Notes: a model not told the origin generated them from the sequence alone. DNA of 64,000 nt from Aristaeella hokkaidonensis (GCF_018128945.1 NZ_CP068393.1:3162001-3226000), one strand, 5' to 3'. Positions 1-9,852 are shown, numbered from the stretch's first letter. Translations and numbers: made by a program.

Positions 1-14
1 AATGGTACAAAAGA

Positions 15-983
15 ATGCACTGCCGGGCATCACTGCTTCTTTGCGTGATGCTGGTTTTTGCGTTCTGTATCGTGAGCGCCAGGGCGGAGGAACATATCAG
101 CAAACGGATTGCTACGCTGGGCGAATCATACATGGATATTGATATGGATGTGCCGGCTGAACCGCCCGCAACAGTGCCCCGGATGAAACTGGAACGAATC
201 TGTTTTGATAAAACCAAAATCAGAGAATTAATCAAAAAGTACAGTATTGCTCCTCAAACGGGAGAAGAATGGGTTTGTGAGATCGGAAGCAAACTGAATC
301 CTGATTATGAATTGTATTTCTGTGAGGAATCTGGTGCTTATGACAGTATAGCTGTTGATCTATATGCACCGCATATTCTGATGGATGAAACAGACGAAGG
401 CCAGTGTAGGGCTGATGCAACAGTCAAGGCATTCCTAGATGAATTGGGACTCGTCTATGAGTATCCATTTTATTATGTAGCCCCGATGGAGGAGAATGCA
501 GGCGATGTGCGGTTAATAGAAATTGTAGCCAGGCTTACCATTGATGGGATGCCCTGTAATACAACGATCGGATGGACGCGTGATTCTAATAGCATGGGGG
601 ATGGAGATCCTACGCCGGGAGCTTTTTTCATTGTGACTGAAAATGGTGAATTGGCAACGGCTATTATCAGAAACCCTGTGAAGGTAATCAAAACTAAGGA
701 AGACCAAACAATGATCAAGAGTTGGAATGCTGTTCTTGAGGATAATAAGGGATTGATCATGGAACAGTTTGGCACCAGAGAAGATGCTGGGGCAACTCTG
801 ACGCTGAAACAGGTTGAATTTGTGCTGATGGTTGACGCCCATCAAATAGCTTATCCTGCATGGGCTTATTGTTTTGACTGCTATGTACCTGCGGATCCAA
901 ACAGTTCGGGTCCTTTTTCATACGACTTACTACTGACCTATAACGCCGGAACGGGACAAGAAGTGTGGCGATGCATTGAATGA
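15..983 (+). CDS. Secreted protein of unknown function, paralog A
   Basis: The family is not recognised. The protein has a hydrophobic N-terminal signal region followed by a signal peptidase I-like A-R-A site before EEHISKR. It is a full-length paralog of the next gene: both share HISKRIATLGESY after the signal peptide, then an EPP-TVPR-K-ER segment, DGxPCNTTIGWTR in the middle, and a C-terminal block ending near TYxAxTGxExW. The reading frame stays open to the left window edge, so the true start may lie outside; the ATG at 15 is only the first visible one. Base composition is visibly more AT-rich than the paralog and most of the window. An extracytoplasmic location is inferred; the function is unknown. 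Confidence 0.72.
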   Translation: MHCRASLLLCVMLVFAFCIVSARAEEHISKRIATLGESYMDIDMDVPAEPPATVPRMKLERICFDKTKIRELIKKYSIAPQTGEEWVCEIGSKLNPDYELYFCEESGAYDSIAVDLYAPHILMDETDEGQCRADATVKAFLDELGLVYEYPFYYVAPMEENAGDVRLIEIVARLTIDGMPCNTTIGWTRDSNSMGDGDPTPGAFFIVTENGELATAIIRNPVKVIKTKEDQTMIKSWNAVLEDNKGLIMEQFGTREDAGATLTLKQVEFVLMVDAHQIAYPAWAYCFDCYVPADPNSSGPFSYDLLLTYNAGTGQEVWRCIE

Positions 984-1031
984 TTAAGAGTTCCCAGAAA
1001 GTTGAAATGAATGCTAAAGGAGAGAGAAAAA

Positions 1032-2000
1032 GTGTCCTGGAAAATTCGCATTTGGTCTGCTTTATTGATCGGTCTGACAATTCAGCTTGTCTGCGGCTGC
1101 ATAATAACTGCAGGCGCAGAAACACACATCAGCAAACGGATTGCAACCCTGGGTGAATCATACATAGATATTGATGTGGATGCGCCGGTTGAACCGCCCA
1201 CGACGGTGCCCCGGATCAAAGTGGAACGGGTACGATTTAAACGGAAAGAAATCAAAGAAGTGCTGGATAAATATCGTCCTGCTCCGCAAAAGGGAGAATC
1301 ATGGCAATTTGAGATCAGCAGCAGCCTGAATCCGGATTTCGGACTGATCTGGTGCGAGGAAGACGGTTTATACGGACCTTTCTGGTGCTATGAAAATGCA
1401 CTGCATATTCCGCTGGATGAAACAGATGAAAGCCTGCGTGTGGCGGATATGACAGCCAGGGCATTCCTGAACGAACTTGGACTCCCTTATGAATATCCGT
1501 TCTATGTGGTTGCTTCCATGGGAAAAGAGGGCAGGGACGCAGAACTGATCCGAATTGCAGCACGGCTTACCCTTGACGGTATTCCTTGCAATACGACCAT
1601 CGGATGGACGCGCTACTCAAACGGCGGCGGAAACGGGGATGCCACTCCCGGCGCGTTCCTGACGATGACCCGGGACGGAAAACTGGGAACGGCGATTATC
1701 CGGAATCCTGTCAAAATAATTGAGTGCCTGGATGACACGACACCGATCAGAGACTGGGAATCAATCCTTGAGGCAGATAAAGAAAGAATTATGGACAGGT
1801 TCTGTACGGGAGAAAACGCCGGTTCGACCTTTACCCTGAAGCAGGTACAGTTTGTAATGATGGTTGACGCACGACAGAACGCGTATCCGGCATGGACCTA
1901 TATCTTTGACCGCTATATGCCTGCGAATAACAACCGTGATTCATATACTTATCATTACCAGATAACCTACGACGCCTGGACAGGCGAACCGGTATGGTAA
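1032..2000 (+). CDS. Secreted protein of unknown function, paralog B
   Basis: Tandem paralog of the upstream gene, aligning along the whole length. The GTG at 1032 is preferred as start because AAAGGAGAG (1016-1024) lies 7 bases ahead of it, inside what would be coding sequence for the in-frame ATG at 1011. An N-terminal hydrophobic stretch ends in A-G-A before ETHISKR, which looks like a signal peptidase I site; LVCGC is a poor lipobox. Codon use is GC-richer than in paralog A, like the rest of the genome. A short hairpin follows the stop. It sits just before an ECF sigma gene in the same direction. A regulatory link to that sigma factor is possible but not shown. Confidence 0.75.
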   Translation: MSWKIRIWSALLIGLTIQLVCGCIITAGAETHISKRIATLGESYIDIDVDAPVEPPTTVPRIKVERVRFKRKEIKEVLDKYRPAPQKGESWQFEISSSLNPDFGLIWCEEDGLYGPFWCYENALHIPLDETDESLRVADMTARAFLNELGLPYEYPFYVVASMGKEGRDAELIRIAARLTLDGIPCNTTIGWTRYSNGGGNGDATPGAFLTMTRDGKLGTAIIRNPVKIIECLDDTTPIRDWESILEADKERIMDRFCTGENAGSTFTLKQVQFVMMVDARQNAYPAWTYIFDRYMPANNNRDSYTYHYQITYDAWTGEPVW

Positions 2001-2017
2001 CGCTGTATGAAAAAATA

Positions 2018-2036
2018 AAAACGCATGTTGCGTTTT
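2018..2036 (+). terminator. Weak hairpin, possible terminator
   Basis: AAAACGCA-TGT-TGCGTTTT forms an 8-bp stem followed by CGGG. The only T run is inside the stem, so termination is probably partial. Confidence 0.4.
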
Positions 2037-2059
2037 CGGGACGCCGCTGTGTCTAATGA

Positions 2060-2584
2060 GTGAAAGGTGGTGAGGCTGCCGTGGAAACTGTCAAGGGCCC
2101 TGACAGCAAGGAAACACGAATCGAACGCATGGTAACCCTGTACCAGCTCCCGCTGCTGCGTTTGTGCATCATGTACCTGCATGACGAGGAGCAGGCAAAG
2201 GACGCGGTACAGGAAACATTTATCAAAGCATACCGGAATCTGGACAGCTTCAGGAACGATGCATCTGAGAAAACCTGGCTGACCCGGATTGCGATTAATA
2301 CCTGCAAGAATATGTACCGGTCCGGATGGTTCAGACATATGGATCGTTCGGTGACCCTGGATATGATTGCAGAACGTCCCGCTCCGGCGGATGAGCATGA
2401 CGATGAACTGACAACCGCGATCATGAACCTTCCTGTCAAATTGCGGGAGGCTGCCCTGATCTGCTGGCTGCAGGGAATGACATATGACGAAGCTGCCGAT
2501 ATGCTGGGGGTCTCCCGGCAGGCTGTGGGCAGCAGGTTAAACCGTGCAAGACGGAAACTGCGGTTTGCTATGGAAGGAGAGTGA
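2060..2584 (+). CDS. ECF-type RNA polymerase sigma factor
   Basis: Group 4 (ECF) sigma-70 protein of about 174 residues. Region 2 is visible at DEEQAKDAVQETFIKAYRNL, and a C-terminal region 4 helix-turn-helix at YDEAADMLGVSRQAVGSRL followed by RARRKL. It recruits RNA polymerase to a specific promoter set. The start is a GTG at 2060 or, equally plausible, a GTG at 2081 preceded by GGTGG. It is followed 6 bases later by a single-helix membrane protein, the usual sigma/anti-sigma arrangement. The target promoters are not identifiable from the window. Confidence 0.93.
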   Translation: MKGGEAAVETVKGPDSKETRIERMVTLYQLPLLRLCIMYLHDEEQAKDAVQETFIKAYRNLDSFRNDASEKTWLTRIAINTCKNMYRSGWFRHMDRSVTLDMIAERPAPADEHDDELTTAIMNLPVKLREAALICWLQGMTYDEAADMLGVSRQAVGSRLNRARRKLRFAMEGE

Positions 2585-2590
2585 TAAAGC

Positions 2591-3556
2591 ATGACCTTGC
2601 ATGAAGAACAGGAAAGAGTACAAAAGGCAGTCGGGAACTCCCTTTCATATGTGAAGGAAGATCCATGGCTTACGCAGCGGGTTCTTGCAAATGCGAAAGG
2701 AGAAGAACCTGTGGTTAAGAAAATAACAACCTCTATGATTCTGGTGTTTGTTTTACTCTTTATTGCGATTGCCGCGATCGCGGCAGGAATTATCTACAAC
2801 CAGGACTGGTACTGGAATAACCGGAACAGTTCCGAAAGGGATAACAATCCCGAAGTATACAATGCCGTTATGGCGAATATGACGGAAAATCCCGAACAGC
2901 ATCTGGGCGAGCACAGCCTGGTGCAGATTGCTGTACAGGACGTATCCTGGGCACCGGAAGCGAATGTAATGACTTTTTCCTTCAAGGTTACGCCGAAGGA
3001 TCCGGAGCATTTTGAACTCCACAGCATGCTGAATCTGGATGAGGACGGGGCATCTGTTGATGAGAGCAGTTCCATTGAAACGACTGAGGATGGCGAGGAT
3101 CGCTCCATGCACTGGCTGTGGCGGACTGACGTGGACCTGGGCATGTCGCAGGGCTATGGACATATTCCCGGCTTTGGTCCGGTAGCTGACATGATGGATG
3201 ACAACAGCAAGCAGCTTCTTCTGATTGACTGGGAGGGAACAACAGATCTGATTCTTGATTCCGGTGAAGCCGGGGAAGGAGCGGTGAAGCTTCCCATGTA
3301 CGGCAGCTGGGATACGTACCGGACCACGGAAGGAGACGTTTATTTCTGGGCGGAATATGACCTGGATTGGCTCAGAAGGGATTTTGAAAAAACATATCCT
3401 GACCGGAAGGATGATTTTGACAAGCTGATCACCAAGGATACGCTCTCCTGCCAGTTAACCTATAAGGTTGTGGAATATGCTGATGGCATGGGCGGCAAAC
3501 TGCACACCAGCGGGATTCCCGGATCTGCAGAGTTTGTGATTCATCCGAGAAAATAA
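2591..3556 (+). CDS. Single-pass membrane protein, putative anti-sigma partner
   Basis: A 321-residue protein with a soluble N-terminal region of about 45 residues, one strong transmembrane helix (about residues 47-68), and a large acidic extracytoplasmic domain. It starts 6 bases after the ECF sigma gene, so co-transcription is likely. Position and topology fit a membrane anti-sigma factor that binds the sigma factor on the inside and senses signals outside. No HxxxCxxC zinc-binding anti-sigma motif is present in the short cytoplasmic part, so the role is inferred from context. The outer domain is not recognised. Confidence 0.6.
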   Translation: MTLHEEQERVQKAVGNSLSYVKEDPWLTQRVLANAKGEEPVVKKITTSMILVFVLLFIAIAAIAAGIIYNQDWYWNNRNSSERDNNPEVYNAVMANMTENPEQHLGEHSLVQIAVQDVSWAPEANVMTFSFKVTPKDPEHFELHSMLNLDEDGASVDESSSIETTEDGEDRSMHWLWRTDVDLGMSQGYGHIPGFGPVADMMDDNSKQLLLIDWEGTTDLILDSGEAGEGAVKLPMYGSWDTYRTTEGDVYFWAEYDLDWLRRDFEKTYPDRKDDFDKLITKDTLSCQLTYKVVEYADGMGGKLHTSGIPGSAEFVIHPRK

Positions 3557-3575
3557 CAGAAGGTTTCCATACAAA

Positions 3576-3607
3576 AAAGCGGATACCGCAACTGCGGTAT
3601 CCGCTTT
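3576..3607. terminator. Bidirectional intrinsic terminator
   Basis: A perfect 14-bp stem (AAAGCGGATACCGC and its complement) with loop AACT lies between the convergent genes. Six A residues to its left give a good U-tract for clpB on the minus strand; the plus-strand side has only TTTGTAATTG. Confidence 0.9.
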
Positions 3608-3632
3608 GTAATTGTGTTGCGCTTACGTGGGA

Positions 3633-6230
3633 TTAAACGATGACGATCTCGCCGTTTTCATCCAGATCCACGACAAGCTCGGTGCCGGGAGCCACGTCGG
3701 CAGCGATGACCTTACGGGCAATAAGGGTTTCCACCTTGCTCTGCAGGTAACGCTTGAGGGGACGGGCACCAAAGACGGGATCGAAGCCCCGGTCAATGAC
3801 GGCATTCAGGGCGGCGTCGGTCAGGGTGACCTTCAGCTGCTTGTCCTCCAGCCGCTTGTTCAGGCCAGCAATCATCAGGCCAACGATGGAGCCGATTTCA
3901 TTCCGGGTCAGAGGCTTGTAGCAGACGATCTCATCAATACGGTTCAGGAACTCGGGACGGAAGCGGGTCTTCAGCAGGCGGTCCACCTGCTCCCGGGCTT
4001 CCGGAGTGATTTCACCATCGGCGATGCCGTCGAGGATGAACTCGCTGCCCAGGTTGCTGGTCATGATCAGGATGGTGTTCTTGAAGTCCACGGTACGGCC
4101 CTGGCTGTCGGTAATCCGGCCGTCATCCAGCACCTGCAGGAGGACGTTGAATACATCCGGGTGGGCCTTTTCCACTTCATCAAACAGAACGACGCAGTAG
4201 GGACGGCGGCGGACCGCTTCGGTCAGCTGGCCGCCTTCATCATAACCCACATATCCGGGAGGCGCTCCGATGAGACGGGAGACGCTGAACTTTTCCATGT
4301 ACTCGGACATATCGATCCGAACCATGTTCTTTTCATCATCAAACAGGGCCTGAGCCAGGGCTTTGGCCAGCTCGGTTTTACCGACACCGGTGGGACCGAG
4401 GAACAGGAAGGAACCCAGAGGACGGTTCGGATCCTGGATGCCGGCACGGGAACGCAGGATGGCTTCGGAAACTTTCTTCACGGCTTCATCCTGGCCGATG
4501 ACCCGCTCATGCAGGACGTCTTCCAGATGGAGTAGTTTTTCACGCTCACCTTCCATGAGCTTGGAAACCGGGATACCGGTCCATCGGCCGACAATACGGG
4601 CGATTTCTTCTTCTGTCACCCGGTCGCGTAGGAGGCTGTTCTCACCCTTGCTTTCCTCGGCAATGGCCTCTTCCTTTTCCAGTTCCTGCTTCAGCTTCGG
4701 CAGTTCACCGTACTTCAGTTCGGCGGCACGGTTCAGGTCGTAGGAACGCTCAGCTTGCTCGATCTCGGCATTGACGCGTTCAATTTCCTCACGCAGGCCA
4801 GTGACCTTACCAATGGCGTCTTTTTCCGCTTCCCAGCGGGCCTTCATGGTATTGAACTGATCCCGCTGCTCCGCCAGTTCCTTTTGCACGTCATCCAGAT
4901 GGGCGCGGGAGAGGGGATCGTCATCCTTCTTCAGGGCTGCTTCCTCAATCTCCAGCTGCATGATATGACGGCGGACATCGTCCAGCTCAGTAGGCAGGGA
5001 GTCGATCTCCGTACGGATCATGGCGCAGGCTTCATCCACCAGGTCGATGGCCTTATCCGGCAGGAAACGGTCGGTGATGTAGCGGTTGGAAAGGGTGGCG
5101 GCGGCAATCAGGGCGTTATCCTGGATCTTGACACCGTGGAAAACTTCATACCGTTCCTTCAGACCGCGCAGGATGGCGATGGTATCCTCCACGGTAGGCT
5201 CGGACACCATGACAGGCTGGAAACGACGTTCCAGGGCGGCGTCCTTCTCGATATACTGACGGTATTCATTCAGGGTGGTGGCACCGATACAGTGGAGTTC
5301 ACCCCGGGCCAGCATGGGCTTGAGGATGTTGCCGGCATCCATGGCGCCGTCCGCTTTGCCGGCACCGACGATGGTGTGCAGCTCATCGATGAACAGGATG
5401 ATGCGGCCGTCGCTCTTTTTGATCTCCGCCAGGACAGCCTTCAGACGCTCTTCAAACTCGCCGCGGAATTTGGCGCCGGCGATCAGGGAACCCATATCCA
5501 GGGAGAAGATGGTCTTGTCCTTCAGGCTGTCCGGCACGTCCCCGCGGACGATCCGCTGGGCCAGGCCTTCAGCGATGGCGGTTTTACCGACGCCGGGCTC
5601 ACCGATGAGGACAGGGTTGTTCTTTGTTTTACGGGACAGGATCCGGATAACGTTCCGGATTTCGCTGTCACGGCCGATAACCGGATCCAGCTTCTGCTTC
5701 CGGGCCAGATCTACCAGGTCGGAGCCGTACTTCTTCAGCGCGTCATAGGTGTCCTCCGGGGTGTCGGAGGTGACACGGGCGGCACCGCGGACTTCGCTGA
5801 GCGCCTTCAGGAAGGCGTCATCGCGGTATCCCTGGGCCTTCAGCAGGCGCTTGACGTTGGCGGAAGCCTTGGCACACAGACCCATCCAGACGTGTTCGAC
5901 GGAGAGATACTCGTCCTTCATGCGCTGGGCGATCTTTTCCGCTTCCACCAGGGCCTGCTCCACATCATTGGCGATGTAGACCTTGCCGGGCTCCCGGCCG
6001 GAACCGGAAACACGGGGCGTACGGTCCAGGTTTTCCTTCAGGCCGCTGACAAACGCGGGCACGGAAATGCCGCACTTAGTGAGAAGCTGGGGGATAAGTT
6101 CGCTTTCATCTTCGGTCAGGGCGAGCATCAGGTGCTCCTGCTCCACCTGCATATGCTGATATTCGATGGCAAGAGACTGGGCCCGCTGCAGGGCATTGAC
6201 TGTCTTTTGCGTGAACTGATTCATATTCAT
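3633..6230 (-). CDS. clpB: ATP-dependent chaperone ClpB
   Basis: An 865-residue Hsp100 disaggregase, the usual length for ClpB. Order: Clp N-terminal repeats, first AAA+ module with Walker A GEPGVGKT and Walker [10 protein letters not shown], a long coiled-coil middle domain (about 400-530) that separates ClpB from ClpC and ClpA, then a second AAA+ module with GPTGVGKT and [11 protein letters not shown], and a ClpB-type C-terminal domain. It works with DnaK to rescue aggregated proteins in the cytoplasm. The ATG is preceded by GGAGG at 7-8 bases. A consensus sigma-A promoter and a CtsR-like operator lie just upstream, so it is probably a heat-shock gene repressed by CtsR. Confidence 0.98.
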   Translation of the reverse strand: MNMNQFTQKTVNALQRAQSLAIEYQHMQVEQEHLMLALTEDESELIPQLLTKCGISVPAFVSGLKENLDRTPRVSGSGREPGKVYIANDVEQALVEAEKIAQRMKDEYLSVEHVWMGLCAKASANVKRLLKAQGYRDDAFLKALSEVRGAARVTSDTPEDTYDALKKYGSDLVDLARKQKLDPVIGRDSEIRNVIRILSRKTKNNPVLIGEPGVGKTAIAEGLAQRIVRGDVPDSLKDKTIFSLDMGSLIAGAKFRGEFEERLKAVLAEIKKSDGRIILFIDELHTIVGAGKADGAMDAGNILKPMLARGELHCIGATTLNEYRQYIEKDAALERRFQPVMVSEPTVEDTIAILRGLKERYEVFHGVKIQDNALIAAATLSNRYITDRFLPDKAIDLVDEACAMIRTEIDSLPTELDDVRRHIMQLEIEEAALKKDDDPLSRAHLDDVQKELAEQRDQFNTMKARWEAEKDAIGKVTGLREEIERVNAEIEQAERSYDLNRAAELKYGELPKLKQELEKEEAIAEESKGENSLLRDRVTEEEIARIVGRWTGIPVSKLMEGEREKLLHLEDVLHERVIGQDEAVKKVSEAILRSRAGIQDPNRPLGSFLFLGPTGVGKTELAKALAQALFDDEKNMVRIDMSEYMEKFSVSRLIGAPPGYVGYDEGGQLTEAVRRRPYCVVLFDEVEKAHPDVFNVLLQVLDDGRITDSQGRTVDFKNTILIMTSNLGSEFILDGIADGEITPEAREQVDRLLKTRFRPEFLNRIDEIVCYKPLTRNEIGSIVGLMIAGLNKRLEDKQLKVTLTDAALNAVIDRGFDPVFGARPLKRYLQSKVETLIARKVIAADVAPGTELVVDLDENGEIVIV

Positions 6231-6254
6231 AGGGCTTACCTCCTTCGAAGGTTG

Positions 6255-6271
6255 TTTGACTAACTTTGACC
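6255..6271 (-). promoter_or_regulatory. CtsR-type operator upstream of clpB
   Basis: Read on the minus strand, GGTCAAAGTTAGTCAAA is a tandem heptad matching the CtsR site RGTCAAA-NAN-RGTCAAA, with one difference in the spacer. It lies between the -10 box and the clpB start codon, a position suited to repression. Confidence 0.85.
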
Positions 6272-6280
6272 TTCAAGAGT

Positions 6281-6308
6281 ATTATACGCGTTTTGAGGAC
6301 GGTGTCAA
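6281..6308 (-). promoter_or_regulatory. Sigma-A promoter of clpB
   Basis: Minus strand: TTGACA (6303-6308), a 16-bp spacer, TATAAT (6281-6286). Both hexamers are perfect. Confidence 0.88.
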
Positions 6309-6312
6309 GATA

Positions 6313-6341
6313 AATTCATAATTCATAATGCAGAATTAATT
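6313..6341. repeat. AT-rich intergenic simple repeat
   Basis: A run of attcataattcat / gcagaattaat units, the same family as the copies at 9853, 12123, 47048, 48044, 49264, 50477 and 56105. It sits at the left edge of the repeat-rich clpB-PBP gap. Confidence 0.7.
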
Positions 6342-6360
6342 GAGTCTCCATGTTAAAGGT

Positions 6361-6627
6361 GTTCCGGATAATTGGATGAAACGTGGAGGAAAAAGAACGA
6401 GATCCCTCCACTTCGGTCGGGATGGCATTTATACGCAATGGTGTTCCGGATATGTTGAAGGTTTATATCTCCGGAGGAGATCTCTCCATGCAGAGCCCTT
6501 TGGGCTCTTTAGTCGAGATGACAGCGAGGAAACGATGATGTTCCGGATAATTGGATGAAACGTGGAGGAAAAAGAACGAGATCTCTCCATGCGGAGCCCT
6601 TTGGGCTCCTTAGTCGAGATGACAATG
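6361..6627. repeat. Compound direct repeat with embedded palindromes
   Basis: A 44-base sequence starting gttccggataattgg at 6361-6404 recurs exactly at 6540-6583. A second unit, gagatctctccatgc-(palindrome)-tagtcgagatgaca, occurs at 6477 and 6578 with a few changes; its core AGAGCCC-TTT-GGGCTCT or GGAGCCC-TTT-GGGCTCC stays self-complementary. Related units occur at 9917 and 47088. No gene is evident here, although a frame is open upstream of the PBP start. Confidence 0.8.
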
Positions 6628-6749
6628 TGGTGTCAGCGATGTTCCAGATGGGTTCTGGTTACTGTGAATGATTCATGTCTCTGGGTGTCCTGCCTGTTTA
6701 TCCGGAAGGAAAAGCGGCCGGGGATCGTTGTTTTTTCGAAGGATGGTTT

Positions 6750-6779
6750 TTGGACAAGGAAAGCGATCTATGATATTAT
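6750..6779 (+). promoter_or_regulatory. Possible promoter of the PBP gene
   Basis: TTGGAC (6750-6755), an 18-bp spacer and TATTAT (6774-6779), about 58 bases before the preferred start codon. Confidence 0.5.
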
Positions 6780-6837
6780 AAACTGTCTTGGTATAAGCTT
6801 TTCGCGCCATGACAAACGGTCAAACCGGAGGGTTAGA

Positions 6838-9831
6838 ATGTTCGGTAAGAAGAAACGGGAAGAAGATAACTTCGAAGAATTCGAAGAATATTCTTCCGAT
6901 GAAGGCTACGAACCGCAGTTCCCTGAAAACAGGGATCCTGATGCGTATGACGAGCCGATGGATGAAGCGGAGTATTATCCCGAAGAGTCCGGATATGATG
7001 AATACGAGGAAACCTACGACGGAGAAGAGGCCTACGACAACGAGGCTTATGAAGAGGAATCTTCCTGGGCGCGGGATGACGAGGAGTACGATGAGGATTA
7101 TGACGAGGAGCCGGAAGACAAACCGGAACCCCGCAGTATTTTCCGCCCGGAAACCCGGAAACCGAATTTTGTCGTCAGTGTGCTGCTGAACACGATCAGG
7201 GTGCTGATCGTGATTGTGGTGCTTGCCGGTGTGGCCGGACTGGGCGCACTGGCCGGAATTGCCAAGGGTTATGTGGATACGGCTCCCGAACTAAACCTGG
7301 TGGCAATGGATACCCAGGCACAGACGTCATTCATTTATGATTGCAACAGCAATCTGATTACAGAATACAAAGGAACAGAAAACCGGGTGCTGGTATCGCT
7401 GGACGCGATGCCCAAGATGCTCCGCAATGCTTTTATCGCGGTGGAAGACGCCCGGTTCTATTCCCATAACGGTGTGGACCTGAAGCGTATTGTGGGTGCA
7501 CTTGTGTTCAACCTGACTTCTTCCTCCACACAGGGCGGTTCCACCATTACCCAGCAGCTGATCAAGAATACCCTGCTTTCCTCGGAACAGAGCTATAAGC
7601 GGAAAATCCAGGAGGCCTATCTGGCCCTGCAGCTGGAAAACCGGTACACCAAGGATCAGATCCTGGAAACCTATCTGAACACGATTTTCCTGGGTGAAAA
7701 CTATTACGGTGTACAGGTGGCAGCACAGGGCTATTTCGGTAAGAACCTGGGCGAACTGAGTATCCGGGAATGCGCAATACTGGCCGGTACGACCAACAAC
7801 CCCTACTACTATAATCCGCGGCGGAACCTGTACACCCGGAAGAGTGATGAAAAGGACTATGCCGCGGTAACCAACAACCGGACGAATTATGTGCTCCGGT
7901 GCATGTATGAAAACCAGTTCATTACCAAGGAACAGTATGAAGAAGCCCTGAACCCGGCCACGGCAAACGTACTGCAGGAGGCTCCGTCGTCCGGAGACAG
8001 CATGTACAAGTACCCCCATTACGTGGAGTACGCCGTGAAAGAAGTTGTAAACATCCTGCTGGAACTGAATGGCCTGGAAGATAACTCAACGAACCGGGCA
8101 GCCATGGAAAACAAGCTCCGTACCGGCGGTTACAGGGTGCAGCTGGCAATTGATCCCAATATCCAGGAGACGGTGGAAACCACGCTGCAGAACTGGAGCA
8201 AGTATCCGTCCCTGCGGGATCCGTCTGATAAGGTGTTCCGAACCAAGAACTCCGACGGTACCTATACAGAAACCATTGAACCCCAGGCGGCTTGTGCGGT
8301 GCTGGATTACCGGACGGGCGAGCTGAAGGCGATCGTCGGTTCCCGGACTGAAGTGACAGCAAGGAAGACCCTGAACCGGGCTACAGACATGAAGATGCCG
8401 GTCGGTTCTTCCATCAAGCCGATCGCGGTTTACGCGCCTGCCCTGGAACTGGGCTGCAGCCCGGCTACAGTGGTTTACAATATGCCGATACCGATTTCCG
8501 GCTGGAAAGATTCCAAGGGTAATGACTCCTGGCCGAAGAACTACGGCGGAGGCGGATACGTGGGTCCCGAAACCCTGCGTACTGCTATGGCCAAGTCCCA
8601 TAACACGTCCGCGGCATCCACCCTTATGTCCTATGTAGGTGTGGAACGCAGCGTGGACTTCCTGCACCGGCTGGGTATTGACGACGGCCATATTGACGCC
8701 ACACCCTTCGGCCTGAGCCTGGGTTCCTCCGGCATCACCCCGCTGCAGATGACCGTTGCCTTTGGCGTACTGGCCAACGGCGGCGTGTATCAGGAACCCA
8801 TCTCTGTGCTGGGTATTTCTGATTCCGCCGGTCATACTATCTGGGATGGACACCAGCACCAGGACCGCCGCAAGGTTTTCTCTCCCAGTACTTCCTGGCT
8901 GATTGTAGACATGCTGAAGACCGCGGTACAGAGCGGTACCGGTACAAGCGCTAAAATCAGCGGACAGATCGTCGGCGGCAAGACGGGTACAAACTCCGAC
9001 CAGAAGGGCGTATTCTTCTCAGGTATGACCGGATACTATGCTTCCGCCCTGTGGGTCGGTCATGACAACTATAAGGCACTGTCCTCCAAGTCCACAGGTT
9101 CCGGCGCGGCTGCGCCGCTGTGGCAGGCTTATATGAGCAAGATCCACCAGGGCCTGGACAAGAAGGACATCCTGGACGGTAATCCTTCCGACTACGGCCT
9201 GGTGAAGGTAACCACCTGTGCGGTGAGCGGCCAGCTGGCAACAGATGCCTGCCGGAACGACGCGATGGGATACGGTGTGGTGACCGACTGGTGGGCCAAG
9301 GGAACCGAACCGACTGTGAACTGCCAGATGCATACCAACATGACAGTCTGTGCTGAGTCCGGAATGCCGCCTTCTCCCAATTGTCCGTATACTGTGACAC
9401 GCGGCGTAGTAACGATCCCGACAGGACATCCCCTGTATAACCTGCTGGGACAGTACCAGTCAGTCATTGAGGAATACCTGGGATCGACGGCTGTGACAAG
9501 CAATACGGTCTGTACTCTGCACAACGGATTCTATCAGCAGCCCACGATGCCTGATCAGTTCCCCGGATATGACCAGGGCGGCTATCAGGGCGGTTACGAC
9601 CAGGGCAGCTATGATCAGGGCGGCAACGATCAGTCTTTTGCTGACGCCAGACAGGTGCTGACGATGGCGGAGACCATGATGGCCTCCATGGACCCGAACA
9701 GCGAGCAGTACCGTGCGATCCAGAACGCGGCGGATTACCTGCGGATGCTGATCGGCGGAGGCGGGGCGAATCAGTCCGATGTGATGAGCGCCATGCAGAC
9801 CCTGACGCAGGCGCTGGGAGGAATTTATTAA
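6838..9831 (+). CDS. Class A penicillin-binding protein (PBP1A-like)
   Basis: A bifunctional peptidoglycan synthase of 997 residues. A very acidic cytoplasmic tail rich in E, D and Y (about 1-100) precedes one transmembrane helix (about 113-140). The GT51 glycosyltransferase follows, with EDARFY (E203) and TQGGSTITQQL. The transpeptidase has SSIK (S524), SHN (about 587) and KTG (about 715). The C-terminus has cysteine-containing segments and Y-DQGG repeats. The frame is open far upstream, but the ATG at 6838 has GGAGGG 5 bases ahead, and the upstream part is repeat DNA, so the longer version is rejected. The stop codon lies in a perfect inverted repeat (9817-9851). Confidence 0.95.
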   Translation: MFGKKKREEDNFEEFEEYSSDEGYEPQFPENRDPDAYDEPMDEAEYYPEESGYDEYEETYDGEEAYDNEAYEEESSWARDDEEYDEDYDEEPEDKPEPRSIFRPETRKPNFVVSVLLNTIRVLIVIVVLAGVAGLGALAGIAKGYVDTAPELNLVAMDTQAQTSFIYDCNSNLITEYKGTENRVLVSLDAMPKMLRNAFIAVEDARFYSHNGVDLKRIVGALVFNLTSSSTQGGSTITQQLIKNTLLSSEQSYKRKIQEAYLALQLENRYTKDQILETYLNTIFLGENYYGVQVAAQGYFGKNLGELSIRECAILAGTTNNPYYYNPRRNLYTRKSDEKDYAAVTNNRTNYVLRCMYENQFITKEQYEEALNPATANVLQEAPSSGDSMYKYPHYVEYAVKEVVNILLELNGLEDNSTNRAAMENKLRTGGYRVQLAIDPNIQETVETTLQNWSKYPSLRDPSDKVFRTKNSDGTYTETIEPQAACAVLDYRTGELKAIVGSRTEVTARKTLNRATDMKMPVGSSIKPIAVYAPALELGCSPATVVYNMPIPISGWKDSKGNDSWPKNYGGGGYVGPETLRTAMAKSHNTSAASTLMSYVGVERSVDFLHRLGIDDGHIDATPFGLSLGSSGITPLQMTVAFGVLANGGVYQEPISVLGISDSAGHTIWDGHQHQDRRKVFSPSTSWLIVDMLKTAVQSGTGTSAKISGQIVGGKTGTNSDQKGVFFSGMTGYYASALWVGHDNYKALSSKSTGSGAAAPLWQAYMSKIHQGLDKKDILDGNPSDYGLVKVTTCAVSGQLATDACRNDAMGYGVVTDWWAKGTEPTVNCQMHTNMTVCAESGMPPSPNCPYTVTRGVVTIPTGHPLYNLLGQYQSVIEEYLGSTAVTSNTVCTLHNGFYQQPTMPDQFPGYDQGGYQGGYDQGSYDQGGNDQSFADARQVLTMAETMMASMDPNSEQYRAIQNAADYLRMLIGGGGANQSDVMSAMQTLTQALGGIY

Positions 9832-9851
9832 TGGAATTAATAAATTCCTCC
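9817..9851. repeat. Perfect inverted repeat spanning the PBP stop codon
   Basis: A 16-bp arm starting GGAGGAATTTATTAAT, loop GGA, and its exact complement. The left arm is the last codons plus TAA of the PBP gene. No U-tract follows; an AT-rich simple repeat does. Confidence 0.85.
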
Positions 9852-9852
9852 A

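Noticed and set aside
6562..6837. N-terminal extension of the PBP gene
   Set aside because: This stretch is repeat DNA and contains the likely promoter; the ATG at 6838 has a strong ribosome site and starts the typical acidic tail.
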